Shown here in pieces: positions 1 through 10,500 of a stretch of DNA of 64,000 nucleotides. Positions within the stretch are counted from its first letter, which is position 1. Every line of letters begins with the position of its first letter. The notes beneath the pieces were generated by a model that was not told where the DNA came from, ran no database searches, and saw only the letters and a program-made list of their open reading frames with translations. The position numbers were made by a program, and so were the translations under genes. Origin of the DNA: Gammaproteobacteria bacterium (lineage in GTDB: Bacteria > Pseudomonadota > Gammaproteobacteria > Nevskiales > Nevskiaceae); NCBI GenBank assembly GCA_026398875.1, contig JAPLSB010000024.1:1-64000 (forward strand), read 5' to 3'.

Positions 1-284
1 TGAAAGCAAACAAGCTAGTTGCGAACGACGCTAACTACGCCCTCGCCGCTTAATCCCGGCGAGCGGTTGCCCCGGTGGTGTTGATGCCCCGGAAGCAGCC
101 GTCGACTCTCATCAACTCGCGATAAAGGCAGGTCACTTGCCGATACGCTAAAACCCAAAGTGAATAGGTGAACGCGTTCCGTGCCTGTCCGGGAGCGGTC
201 AATGAAAATCAAAGACCGGCTAAGCATGTAGATCGAAGAACGGAAGGTTGTTGGACGCGGGTTCGATTCCCGCCACCTCCACCA
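1..284 (+). ncRNA. ssrA: tmRNA (transfer-messenger RNA), 5' end outside window
   Basis: This RNA rescues stalled ribosomes and tags the unfinished protein for proteolysis. The tag reading frame starts at GCG (21-23) and encodes ANDANYALAA followed by TAA (51-53). This is one residue away from the common ANDENYALAA tag. The tRNA-like 3' end is clear: a T-arm with GGTTCGATTCC at about 260-270, then an acceptor strand ending in an encoded CCA at 282-284. The pseudoknot-rich middle lies between. The 5' acceptor strand is missing because the window begins inside the gene. Confidence 0.93.
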
Positions 285-289
285 TTTCA

Positions 290-316
290 AAAAAGGCCGC
301 CTTGTGCGGCCTTTTG
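290..316 (+). terminator. Intrinsic terminator of ssrA
   Basis: A perfect stem of AAAAGGCCGC (291-300) and GCGGCCTTTT (306-315) with a five-base loop lies six bases after the CCA end of the tmRNA. The T run at the end of the stem fits Rho-independent termination. Confidence 0.85.
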
Positions 317-675
317 CGTTTGCGCCGAAATCTTTAAACCGATAGCTGGAATCGGCTTGCTGATCCGCAGGCCGTCAAGATTCCGATATCGACGCCGAAC
401 CATGGTGTGGTTATTGCTTTGACGTCCACAAGAATGCCAAATACCACAGGTTATTCTTCGCGACAACGTTCGAGCGCAAGTAGCTGACGCAACCGTCAGT
501 TTTCTTGTTTTCTCGGCCATCGTCGCGGATGTGCTTGCAACTTCGCGATTCAATACGCGGCAATTCAAATGGCCGGATTGGTTTCTTGTCCAAAAATAGC
601 ACTTGTTGTTCAGAATCCGCGCGGGATCCACTGTCAAGTTTTCCTTTTTCGAGACCTTTCGGCTAAAGTAATCTG
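317..675. other. Intergenic region, no gene recognised
   Basis: About 360 bases separate the tmRNA terminator from the next gene. The stretch is less GC-rich than its surroundings and has no convincing reading frame. It presumably carries the promoter of the downstream lipid cluster, but I could not pick a confident -35/-10 pair. The 3' end of ssrA is a common integration site for genomic islands. I see no integrase gene or clear copy of the ssrA 3' end here. Confidence 0.4.
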
Positions 676-1494
676 ATGAGCGCCAATAATCTTGTTTTCA
701 TCGTCATGGACAGCTGCCGTTACGACAGCTATCAGCGGGCCAAGCGGCCCAACATGGACCGCCTCGGGGAGGGTTCGAAGCGTTATTCGTTCGCGTCGTG
801 GACCAGTCCGTCGCACTACACGTATCTGATGGGGATGATCCCGCACACCAGCCCGCAGGGCGTGTTCGCTTCGGAGGTCTACAAGAAAGACTTCTCGCTC
901 TGGGTCGACCGCCTCGGTGTCAAGGACCTGTCATTCAAGAACTTCATCCCGCAGCTGTCGCTGCCGCATGTGCTCCAGCAGAACGGCTATCGCACGTCGG
1001 CCAAGGTGTCGCTGCCGGTGCTGAATCCGTTCTCGCACCTGAACAAGCACTTTGACGACTACAAGCTGATGGCGAATCACAACGATTTCGCCGGCATGGT
1101 CAAGCAGATCGAATTCGACGAGTCGGAACCGCAGTTCTATTTCCTGAATCTCGGCGAGACGCATTACCCGTTCATGCTCGACCCGAAGAACATGCCGCAC
1201 ATCTCCGGCGTGCACGGCGTTTTCAAGCGCATGGATGACAACCTCGGCGAGGAAACGCAGGACAAGTTCTTCGATGACGAGCAGATGCGCGACCTGCACA
1301 CGCAGCAGGTTCGCTGCGTCGAGTACGTCGACGAAGTGCTCGACGCCCTGATCGCCAAGGCACCGGTTGGCACCCACTTCGTGATCACCGCCGACCACGG
1401 CGAATGCTTCGGCGAAGGTGGCTACTTCGGACACGGCCCGATCGTTCACGAAAAGGTGCTCGAAGTGCCATTCCTGGAAGGCAAGAAACGCTGA
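676..1494 (+). CDS. Alkaline phosphatase/sulfatase-superfamily hydrolase (short)
   Basis: This 272-residue protein has the metal-binding landmarks of the alkaline phosphatase superfamily: VMDSCRYD near the N-terminus, a candidate nucleophile segment WTSPSHYT at about residues 43-50, and the metal motif ITADHGECFGEGG near residue 240. The C/S-x-P-x-R signature of true sulfatases is not kept (TSPSH), so a phosphodiesterase or transferase role using Thr or Ser is as likely as sulfatase activity. It is shorter than usual sulfatases (400-550 residues) and stops soon after the final H-x(8)-VPF segment. It precedes the megasynthase on the same strand with a 64-base gap, and a second superfamily member follows the synthases. 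The substrate is unknown. Confidence 0.75.
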   Translation: MSANNLVFIVMDSCRYDSYQRAKRPNMDRLGEGSKRYSFASWTSPSHYTYLMGMIPHTSPQGVFASEVYKKDFSLWVDRLGVKDLSFKNFIPQLSLPHVLQQNGYRTSAKVSLPVLNPFSHLNKHFDDYKLMANHNDFAGMVKQIEFDESEPQFYFLNLGETHYPFMLDPKNMPHISGVHGVFKRMDDNLGEETQDKFFDDEQMRDLHTQQVRCVEYVDEVLDALIAKAPVGTHFVITADHGECFGEGGYFGHGPIVHEKVLEVPFLEGKKR

Positions 1495-1558
1495 TCCGGT
1501 GCCGCAACCGGTTGTTGGGAAGTCGTAGACGAAAGCAGGGTCAGACGGGAGAGCGGCA

Positions 1559-4500
1559 GTGGGTCAACACAGCTTCGATGTATTCGGTATCGCGCCTGCG
1601 GATGCGGCCCATCCGGGAACAGCAGTTGCCACGGCACGCGCCGGGGGAACCGGGCTGCTCGATCTCGAATTCAGCCGTGAAGACGGCCGTGCGACGGCAG
1701 CGTTCGAACGTCTGCTGACTGCGACCGACGGCCGAATCGGCTTGCGCGTTGATCTTGGTCACGCGGCACTGGCCAGCCAGTTGCTGATCGCCGCTGCCGA
1801 TCGCCCGCTGACGCTGATCCTGACCGGCGCGCCGGAGCAGCAGGCGTCGCTTGCGGCGCAACTGGCGATCGGCGGCCAGCATCGCGTGCTGGCCGAACTG
1901 ACCGACGCGGCCGACGTCGGTCATTTCCCGTTTGCGCATCACGGGCTTGTCGCCAAGGGTCACGAGGCCGGCGGCTGGGTCGGTGCCGATACCAGCTACA
2001 TCCTCGCCCAGAAGCTGTTCGGCAAGACCGAGCTTCCGGTGTTCATGCAGGGCGGCATCGGCGTGCACAGCGCAGCGGCGCTGCGCGCGATGGGCGCGGC
2101 CGGCGTGATTTTCGAAGACCAGTTGCTGCTGCTTGCCGAATCGCCACTGCCGGAATCGTTGCAGAACGAACTGGCGCGCCTGAACGGCGCGGAAACCCGT
2201 CTGTTCGGCGAGCTGATCGATCAGCCCTGCCGCGTCTACTCGCGTCCGGGTACTGCAGCACTGAAGGCAGCCGATGCCGACAACAACGCCGTTGAAGCGG
2301 GCGATCTTGCGCTGGCGGACTGGCGTTCACGCCTCACCGCCAACCTCGGCTGGAACGGCGGCGAGCAGTTCATGCCGGTCGGCCAGGGCATCGGCATGGC
2401 GGCGACCTATCGCAGCCAGTACCGCAGCGTCGGCCGCTTCATTCAGGCGGTCCGCAAGGCCAGCACCCAGCACGTGACATCCGCGGTTGCGACCGGCTTC
2501 ATGGCGCCAGGCGGCGCCCTGGCGCAGTCGCATGGCACCACCTATCCGATCGCCCAGGGTCCGATGACCCGCGTGTCGGATTCCCCCGAATTCGCGTACC
2601 AGGTGTCGAAGAACGGCGCACTGCCATTCCTGGCACTGGCGCTGTACCGCGGCCCGCAGGTGCTGGAGATGCTCCAGCAGACCAAGGCGAAGATGACCCA
2701 GGCCGACGGCAGCGAACTGCCGTGGGGCGTCGGCATGCTCGGCTTCGTGCCGCACAGCCTCCGTGAAGAGCAGATCGCCGCCGTCTGGCAATGCAAGCCG
2801 ACCTACGCACTGATTGCCGGCGGCCGACCGGATCAGGCCGCACTGTTCGAGAAGGAAGGCATCCCGACCTACATCCATGCCCCGGCTCCGGCGCTGTTGC
2901 GCATGTACATCGAACAGGGCGCCAAGCGCTTCGTGTTCGAAGGCCGCGAATGCGGCGGCCACATCGGCCCGCTGGCCAGCTTCCCGCTGTGGGAGCAGAT
3001 GATCGAAGTGCTGCTCGCCGACGTGAAGCCGGGTGCGGAAGCCGGCTACCACATCCTGTTCGCCGGCGGCATCCACAACGCAGCAAGCGGCGCGATGCTG
3101 GCGGCGCTGGCTGCGCCACTCGCGGCGCGCGGCATGAAGGTCGGCTGCATCATGGGTACGGCCTACCTGTTCACGCAGGAAATCGTCGAAAGCGGTGCCG
3201 TCGTCAAGGGCTTCCGCGATGCCGCGATCGCCTGCGACAAGACCGTCAACTTCGAGACCGGCCCCGGTCACTCGACGCGTTGTGTGGATACCCCGTTCTT
3301 CCGCGAATTCCGCGATGCCCGCAAGGAACTGCTGCGCGAAGGTGTCGGTGCCGACGAACTGCGCGACCGCCTCGAAGACATGAACATGGGGCGCATGCGC
3401 GTGGCCTCGAAAGGCCTGAATCGCGATGCGTCCGGCAAGATCGTCGAGGTCAGCGAAGCCGATCAGTACAAGGACGGCATGTTCATGATCGGCCAGATCG
3501 CGACGATGCGCGATGGCGTGATCACGCTGGACGCCTTGCATCGCGAAGTCACCGAAGGCGGCATGGCGATGCTGCAAACGGTCGCGGGCCGCGCGCGTGC
3601 GCGGACCCCTGACGCCAAGCCAGCGGACATCGCCATCGTCGGCCTGGGCACCCTGTTGCCGAAGGCCACGCTGGCCGACAAGTACTGGGAAAACATCCTC
3701 GACCAGGTCTGCGTGATCGGCGAAGTGCCGAAGGATCGCTGGGACTGGAAGATGTACTTCGACGCCGATCGGCGCGCGCGCGACAAGGTCTATTCGCGCT
3801 GGGGCGGCTTCCTCGACGAAGTGTCCTTCGACCCGATTTCGTATGGCATTCCGCCGAAGTCGATGAAGTCGATCGACCCGATGCAGTTGCTGACGCTTGA
3901 AGTCGCGCGCCGCGCACTCGCCGATGCCGGCATGGCCGATGGCGACTACGACCGCGAGAACACCAGCATCATCCTCGGTGCCGGCGGCGGCCTTGGCGAT
4001 CTGGGCACCCAGTACGCCGTGCGCGCCGAACTGCCGCGCTTCGTCGACATCGACGACAAGACCGTCTGGGAACGTCTCCCGGAATGGACCGAGGAATCGT
4101 TCGCCGGAACGCTGCTCAACGTCGCTGCCGGCCGCGTCAGCAACCGCATGGATTTCGGCGGTCTGAACTTCACGATCGATGCCGCCTGCGCCTCGTCGCT
4201 GGCTGCGATCTCGATCGCCGTCAATGAACTGGAATCCGGCCGTACCAACGTCGCGCTGGCCGGTGGCATCGACACCGTGCAAAGCCCGTTCGGCTTCCTG
4301 TGCTTCTCGAAGACGCAGGCGCTGTCGCCGGACGGCAAGCCGAAAACCTTCGACCAGAACGCCAACGGCATCGCGATCAGCGAAGGCCTCGCTGTGATCG
4401 TGCTGAAGCGTCTGGCCGATGCCGAAGCCGCAGGCGATCGAATCTACGCCGTCATCAAGTCGGTCGCGGGCTCCAGCGATGGCCGTGCGCTGGGCCTGAC

Positions 4501-7500
4501 CGCGCCGCGCCCCGAAGGCCAGAAGCTGGCGCTGAAGCGCGCCTACGCCCGCGCCGGTTTCTCGCCGGCGACGCTCGGCATGGCCGAGGCCCACGGCACC
4601 GGCACCCCGGTTGGCGACAAGGCCGAAGCCCGCACGATCACCGAATCGCTGGCGGCCGAAGGTGCTGCGCCCAAGACCGTCGCGATCAGCTCGGTCAAGA
4701 CCTTGCTCGGCCACACCAAGGCCAGCGCCGGCGTTTCCGGTCTGATCAAGGTGGCGCTGTCGCTGTACCACCGCACCTTGCCGGCGCACTTCGGCGTCGA
4801 GAAGCCGATCGACACGATCGCCGACCCGAAAGCGCCGGTGTACCTGCTGAAGGACGCAAGGCCGTGGATCGCCCACCCGGATCACCCGCGCCGTGGCGGC
4901 GTATCGGCGTTCGGCTTCGGCGGCACCAATTTCCACGCCGTGCTCGAGGAATACCGCGGCAGCTTCGGCGCCAGCGGTGCGTCCGGCGCGCCGCGCTGGC
5001 CGCACGAGCTGTTCGTGTTCCGCGCCAAGGACGAAGCCACGCTCGCCAGCGACATCGGCCGCTTCGTCGCAGCGTTGAAGGCCGGCAGCAACGTCAAGTT
5101 CCGCGACCTCGCGTACTCGCTGACCAAGCAGGCCGAAAGCCGCGCCGGTGCGCCCGTCTGCCTGGCGCTGGTCGCCCGCGATTTCGCTGGCTTGCAGGCT
5201 GATCTTGAAGCGGCAATCGCCAGCCTCGGCGGCAACGGCAGGCCGCTGCCGCAGTCGGTGCGCTACTCGAAAGCGGTACCGGCGAGCGCGCCGCAGCTCG
5301 GTTTCCTGTTCCCGGGCCAGGGCTCGCAGTACGTCAACATGGGCCGCGAAACGGCGCTCTATGTTGACGAACTGCGCTCGGCACTCGAATTCACCGACGC
5401 GACCTTGCGCAAGGAGTTTCCGGCGCTGCTGTCGCGCACCATCATGCCGCCGGCCACCTTCGATGCCGACGCCGAAAGCGCGCAGCTGAAGGCGCTGACC
5501 GATACCCGTGTCGCGCAGCCATCGATCGGTGCGCTGTCGCTGGGCTACACCCGTCTGGCCGAGCGTCTGGGGCTGAATGCGGTGGCTGCCGCCGGTCACA
5601 GCTACGGCGAGTACGCAGCCTTGCATGCCGCAGGTGCGTTGTCGGCGGCTGATTTCCTGAAGCTGTCCGCGGTGCGCGGCCAGTGCATGGCCGAAGCCGC
5701 AGCGACCAGCGAAAAGGGCGCGATGGCCGCGATCCAGGCCCGGCGCGAGGTCGTGGCTGCCGCGATTGCCGGCATCGCCGACGTCAAGATCGCCAACCAC
5801 AATGCCCCGGAACAAGCGGTGATTTCGGGCCCGGCCGCCGGCGTCGAACAGGCCGCCAAGGCGCTGGAAGCCAGCGGCGTGCGAGTGACGCGCCTCGCTG
5901 TTTCGGGTGCCTTCCACACTGAACTGGTCGCCAGCGCCCAGACTGGCTTGTCGGCCGCGATTGCCGCCAGCACGGTCAGCGTGCCGCGTCTGACCGTCTA
6001 CTCGAACACCACCGGCCTTGCCTATCCGGCCGATGTCTCCGGGATCAAGGCAACGCTCGACGGCCACCTGCTGAATAGCGTCGAGTTCGTTGCCGAGATC
6101 GAAGCGATGCACGCAGCCGGCGTGCGCGTGTTCGTCGAACTCGGTCCGAAGGGCACTTGCGCCAACATGGCCAAGGCCACGCTGGCGGGCCGTGACGCGA
6201 TTTGCGTTTCGCTCGATGGCAACGGCGGGGGCCTGCGCGGCCTGCTGCTCGGCCTCGCCGAGCTGGTTGTGGCCGGCGTGCCGATCGCCCTCGCCCGCCT
6301 GTTCGACGGCCGCGATGCCCAGGCGCTGGATCTGTCGAAGCTCGCCGAGCTGCTGAAGCCGGAAGCGCTTCCGAAGCACGCCTGGTGGGTCAGCGGTGGC
6401 TGCGCGCGTGCGCAGGACGATCCGCTGTTCCGCACCGGCACCTTGCCGGCCTACGACGTCGAATCGCTGGCAGCCGAACAGGCCAAGCTGAAGGCAGCGC
6501 GTACCGTCGTCGTGCAGGCGCCCGCTGCACCGGCACAGATCATCCATCAGCCGGCAGCAGCCCCTGCTGCCGCCGCGCTTGCCGCAACCAACCCGGCGCT
6601 CGGCTCGGAAGCGCTGGCCGCCTATCAGCAGACGATGCGCCAGTTCCTGCAACTGCAGGAACGCGTGGTGTCGCAGTACCTCGGCGGCGCTGCTGCCGGT
6701 ACCGCACTGCCAGCGATACCGGCCCCGATGCCAGCCTCCATGCCGGTCCCTGCACCAGCCATTCCGACTGCTGCCGCGCGTCCAGTCGTGACGCCGGCAT
6801 CGGTTGCCGCTGCACCCGCACGCACCGAAGCAGTGAAGCCCGTCGCCGCCGTTGCAGCACCGGTTGCGGTCGTGGCCACGCCGGCTGCGGCCAGCTTCGA
6901 TCCGGCTGCCGCGCTGCTGGAAATCGTTGCCGATCGCACCGGTTATCCGCAGGACATGCTCGGGCTGGATCAGGATCTCGAAGCCGAACTCGGCATCGAT
7001 TCGATCAAGCGCGTGGAAATTCTCGGCGCCTTCCAGAAGACCTTGCCTGCCGCTGCTGGCGAAGCCATGCAGGCCGGCATGGAGCGCTACACCCGTGCCC
7101 GCACGCTGACCGCGATCCTCGAAACGGCGAAGGCGGATCTCGCCAAGTTCGGCGTTGCCGCTGCGCCGCAGGCTGCTGCGGCCGTGTCGGTCGCGGTCAC
7201 GGTCAACGCAGCCCCGGCCATCGACCGTGCCCAGGTGTCGGCAACGCTGCTCGACATCGTGGCCGATCGCACCGGCTATCCGACCGACATGCTCGGCCTT
7301 GATCAGGATCTCGAAGCCGAGCTCGGCATCGATTCGATCAAGCGCGTGGAAATCCTCGGCGCATTGCAGAAGGCGCTGCCGGCATCGGCAGGTGAAGCGA
7401 TGCAGTCGGGCATGGAGAAGTTCACCCGCGCCCGCTCGCTGAACGCGATTCTCGATGCCGCGATGACGCTGATTCCGGCGTCGGTCGCAGCAGCCAGTGC

Positions 7501-10500
7501 AGCACCGGTCGCCGTGTCGGTGGCCGTGTCGACGACACCCGCCGTGGCCGCCTTTGATCGTGCCTCAGCACAGGCGATGCTGCTCGGCATCGTTGCCGAC
7601 CGCACCGGCTATCCGACCGACATGCTGGGCCTCGATCAGGATCTGGAAGCCGAACTCGGCATCGATTCGATCAAGCGCGTCGAGATCCTGGGCGTGCTGC
7701 AGAAGGCGCTGCCGGCCGCGACCGGCGACGCGATGCAAGCGTCGATGGAGCGATTCACCAAGGCACGCAGCCTGAACGCGATCCTTGACGCAGCGGCGGC
7801 GATCGCACCTGCTGCCACAGCCTCGGCGACCGCCGTGGCAGTCTCGGTGGCCACGGCTTCAGCCGCAGCCCCGGCGGCCGGACCTGACCGCGCGACGCTG
7901 CAGGCGCAGTTGCTCGGCATCGTTGCCGATCGCACCGGCTATCCGACCGACATGCTCGGGCTGGATCAGGATCTCGAAGCCGAACTCGGCATCGACTCGA
8001 TCAAGCGCGTCGAGATCCTCGGCGCGCTGCAGAAGTCGCTGCCGGCCGCGCAGGCCGACGCGATGCAGGCGGCGATGGAAAAGTTCACTCGCGCCCGCAC
8101 GCTGAACAGCATCCTTGATGCTGCTGTGGCCCTCGCGCCGCCGGCGGCCGTTGCGGCGGCGCCGGTTGCCGTGGCCATTGCTGCCGCTGTCCCGGCATCG
8201 GCCGCGGTGGCGATGGCCACGACGCTCGACCGCGGCGCCCTGAGCGCGCTGCTGCTCGACATCGTTGCCGACCGCACCGGCTACCCGACCGACATGCTCG
8301 GTCTCGATCAGGATCTCGAAGCGGAACTCGGCATCGATTCGATCAAGCGTGTGGAAATCCTCGGCGCGCTGCAGAAGTCGCTGCCGGCGACCCAGGCCGA
8401 CGCGATGCAGGCCGCGATGGAGAAGTTCACGCGCGCCCGCAGCCTGAACGCGATCCTTGATGCGGTGACGGCGCTGTCGGCCACGGTTGCGTCTGCGCCG
8501 GTCGCGGCGCCAGCGCCAGCAATGGCCGCTGCCGCACCGGTTGCTGCCGCTGCCGAAACCATCCCCCGCTACGCGCCGCGCGCGCGCCGCGTACCGCTGC
8601 CGAAGGAACGCCTCGCCATTGCCGGCCTGTACGTGCTGACGGCGGATGACGGCGGCATCGCCGAACTGTTGGCGGCGCGCATCGGCACGGCCGGTGGCAA
8701 GGCTGCGGTCATCGCGGCATCGACCGCCACCGACCCGCTGACGCTGGCCGCCACGCTCGATGGCTTGCGCCAGCAGCACGGCAAGGTCGCCGGCATCGTT
8801 CATCTGGCGACGCTGAACACGGCTGCCGCGGACGATCTGGCGAGCTGGAAACAGCAGAGCGCGCTGCAGGCCAAGTCGCTGTTCTGGCTGCTGCAGCAGA
8901 CGATGAGCGAACTGGCTGCCGGCCCGTCCGTGGCGCTGGCGGCAAGCCGCTTCGGCGGCAGCCTGGGCCGTGAAGCCGAAGGCAGCAGCCTGCCGCAGGC
9001 GGGCGCTGCGGTCGGCCTGTTCAACTGCGCGACGCAGGAGATTCCGAGCCTGCGCGCACGGCTTGTCGACTTCCCGGCGGACGCGGCTGCGTCGGTGATC
9101 GTGACCGCGCTGATGGATGAACTGGCAGCCGACGATGCCCGCACCGAGATCGGCTACGTCGATGGCGTGCGCTACGGCTACACGCACGCTGCCGAACCGG
9201 TGTCCGATCACCCGTTCGCAGCGCATCTGACGCCGAGCGGCGACTGGGTGGTGCTGATCAGCGGCGGCGCGCGCGGCATCACCGCCGAGATTGCCGAGGA
9301 GATGGTGCGCCCCGGCATGCGTCTGGTACTGCTCGGCCGTACCGCGCTGCCGGGTGCCGAAAGCGCGAGCACGGCCTCGATCAGCAGCGAAGCGGAACTG
9401 AAGAAGATGCTGCTTGCGCAGGCGCTGGCTGCCGGCCGCAAGCCGACACCGGTGGAACTGGCGCGCGAGCTGTCCAGCCTGATGGCCAATCGCGAGATCC
9501 TCGGCAACATCGCCAAGCTGACCAAGGCCGGCGCCGTGGTCGACTACCGCCCCTGCGATGTCCGCAACCCGGCGCTGTTCGGCGCGCTGATCGACGAGGT
9601 CTACGCGACCTACGGCCGTATCGATGCCGTGATCCACGGCGCCGGCGTGATCGAGGACAAGCGGATTCCGGATAAGACGCCGGATTCGTTCGACCGCGTC
9701 TACGACACCAAGGTCGACAGTGCCTGGACGCTGGCCACCAAGCTGCGCCCGGAAAGCCTGCAACTGCTGGCGCTGTTCACCAGCGTGTCCGGCCGCTTCG
9801 GCAACACCGGGCAGTCGGACTACGCGGCCGCCAACGAAACGCTGAACCGCCTCGCCTGGCAGCTGCACCGGCGCTGGAACGGCGTTCGGGTGATCTCGAT
9901 CAACTGGGGCCCGTGGGACGCCGGCATGGCCAGCCAGCAGGTTCGCGACGCCTTCCGGGCTCGCAACATCGCACCGATCCCGGTTCCGGCCGGCCGCCGC
10001 TGGTTCATCGACGAACTGGCCTATGGGCCACGCAAGGATGTCGAACTGGTAGCCGGTGAAGGTCCTTGGGACTGCGATCGCGGCGCGCCGGCCTTCGACG
10101 ATGCTTCGGGCGCAGGCAGCAGCAGCGCGCTGCCGCTGATGCCGCGCCCGGTGCGCATGGGTGCCGGCGGCGCGGTGGTCTACGAGCACATCCTGAGCCT
10201 GCGGGCCGATCCGTACCTCGGCGATCACCGCCTCGACAACAAGCCGGTGATGCCGGCGGCGACAGCGCTGGAGTACATCGCCCAGTTCGCGCAGGCCGCA
10301 TGGCCGGAGTGGACGGTCGCCGAGATCCGCGATCTGCGCACGTTCTCGGGCATCGTCCTGGACGGTGACTCGGCCGAGAAGACGCTGCTGTTCAAGGCGC
10401 GCTCGTCGACGCATTCCGACGCCGGTTCGCAGGCCGCGACGATCGAGGTCTTCGAGCAGGGCCGCAAGGCGCCGAACTACCGCGCCAGCGTCATCCTGCT

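Noticed and set aside
168..422. Open frame crossing the end of the tmRNA
   Set aside because: It runs through the tRNA-like domain and the terminator hairpin of ssrA, so it cannot be a normal gene.
285..675. Island attachment site downstream of ssrA
   Set aside because: ssrA 3' ends are common integration targets, but I saw no integrase gene or direct repeat of the 3' end in the window.
2327..6652. A very long open frame on the minus strand opposite the megasynthase
   Set aside because: It is antisense to a strongly supported multi-domain synthase. Its translation is Arg/Gln/His-rich with no domain pattern, as expected from GC-rich third positions. The long minus-strand frames at 7859-10891 and 11794-14577 are rejected for the same reason.
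6890..8470. Direct repeats considered as a CRISPR array
   Set aside because: Units are about 330 bases, in frame and encode ACP domains. There are no short repeats with unique spacers.
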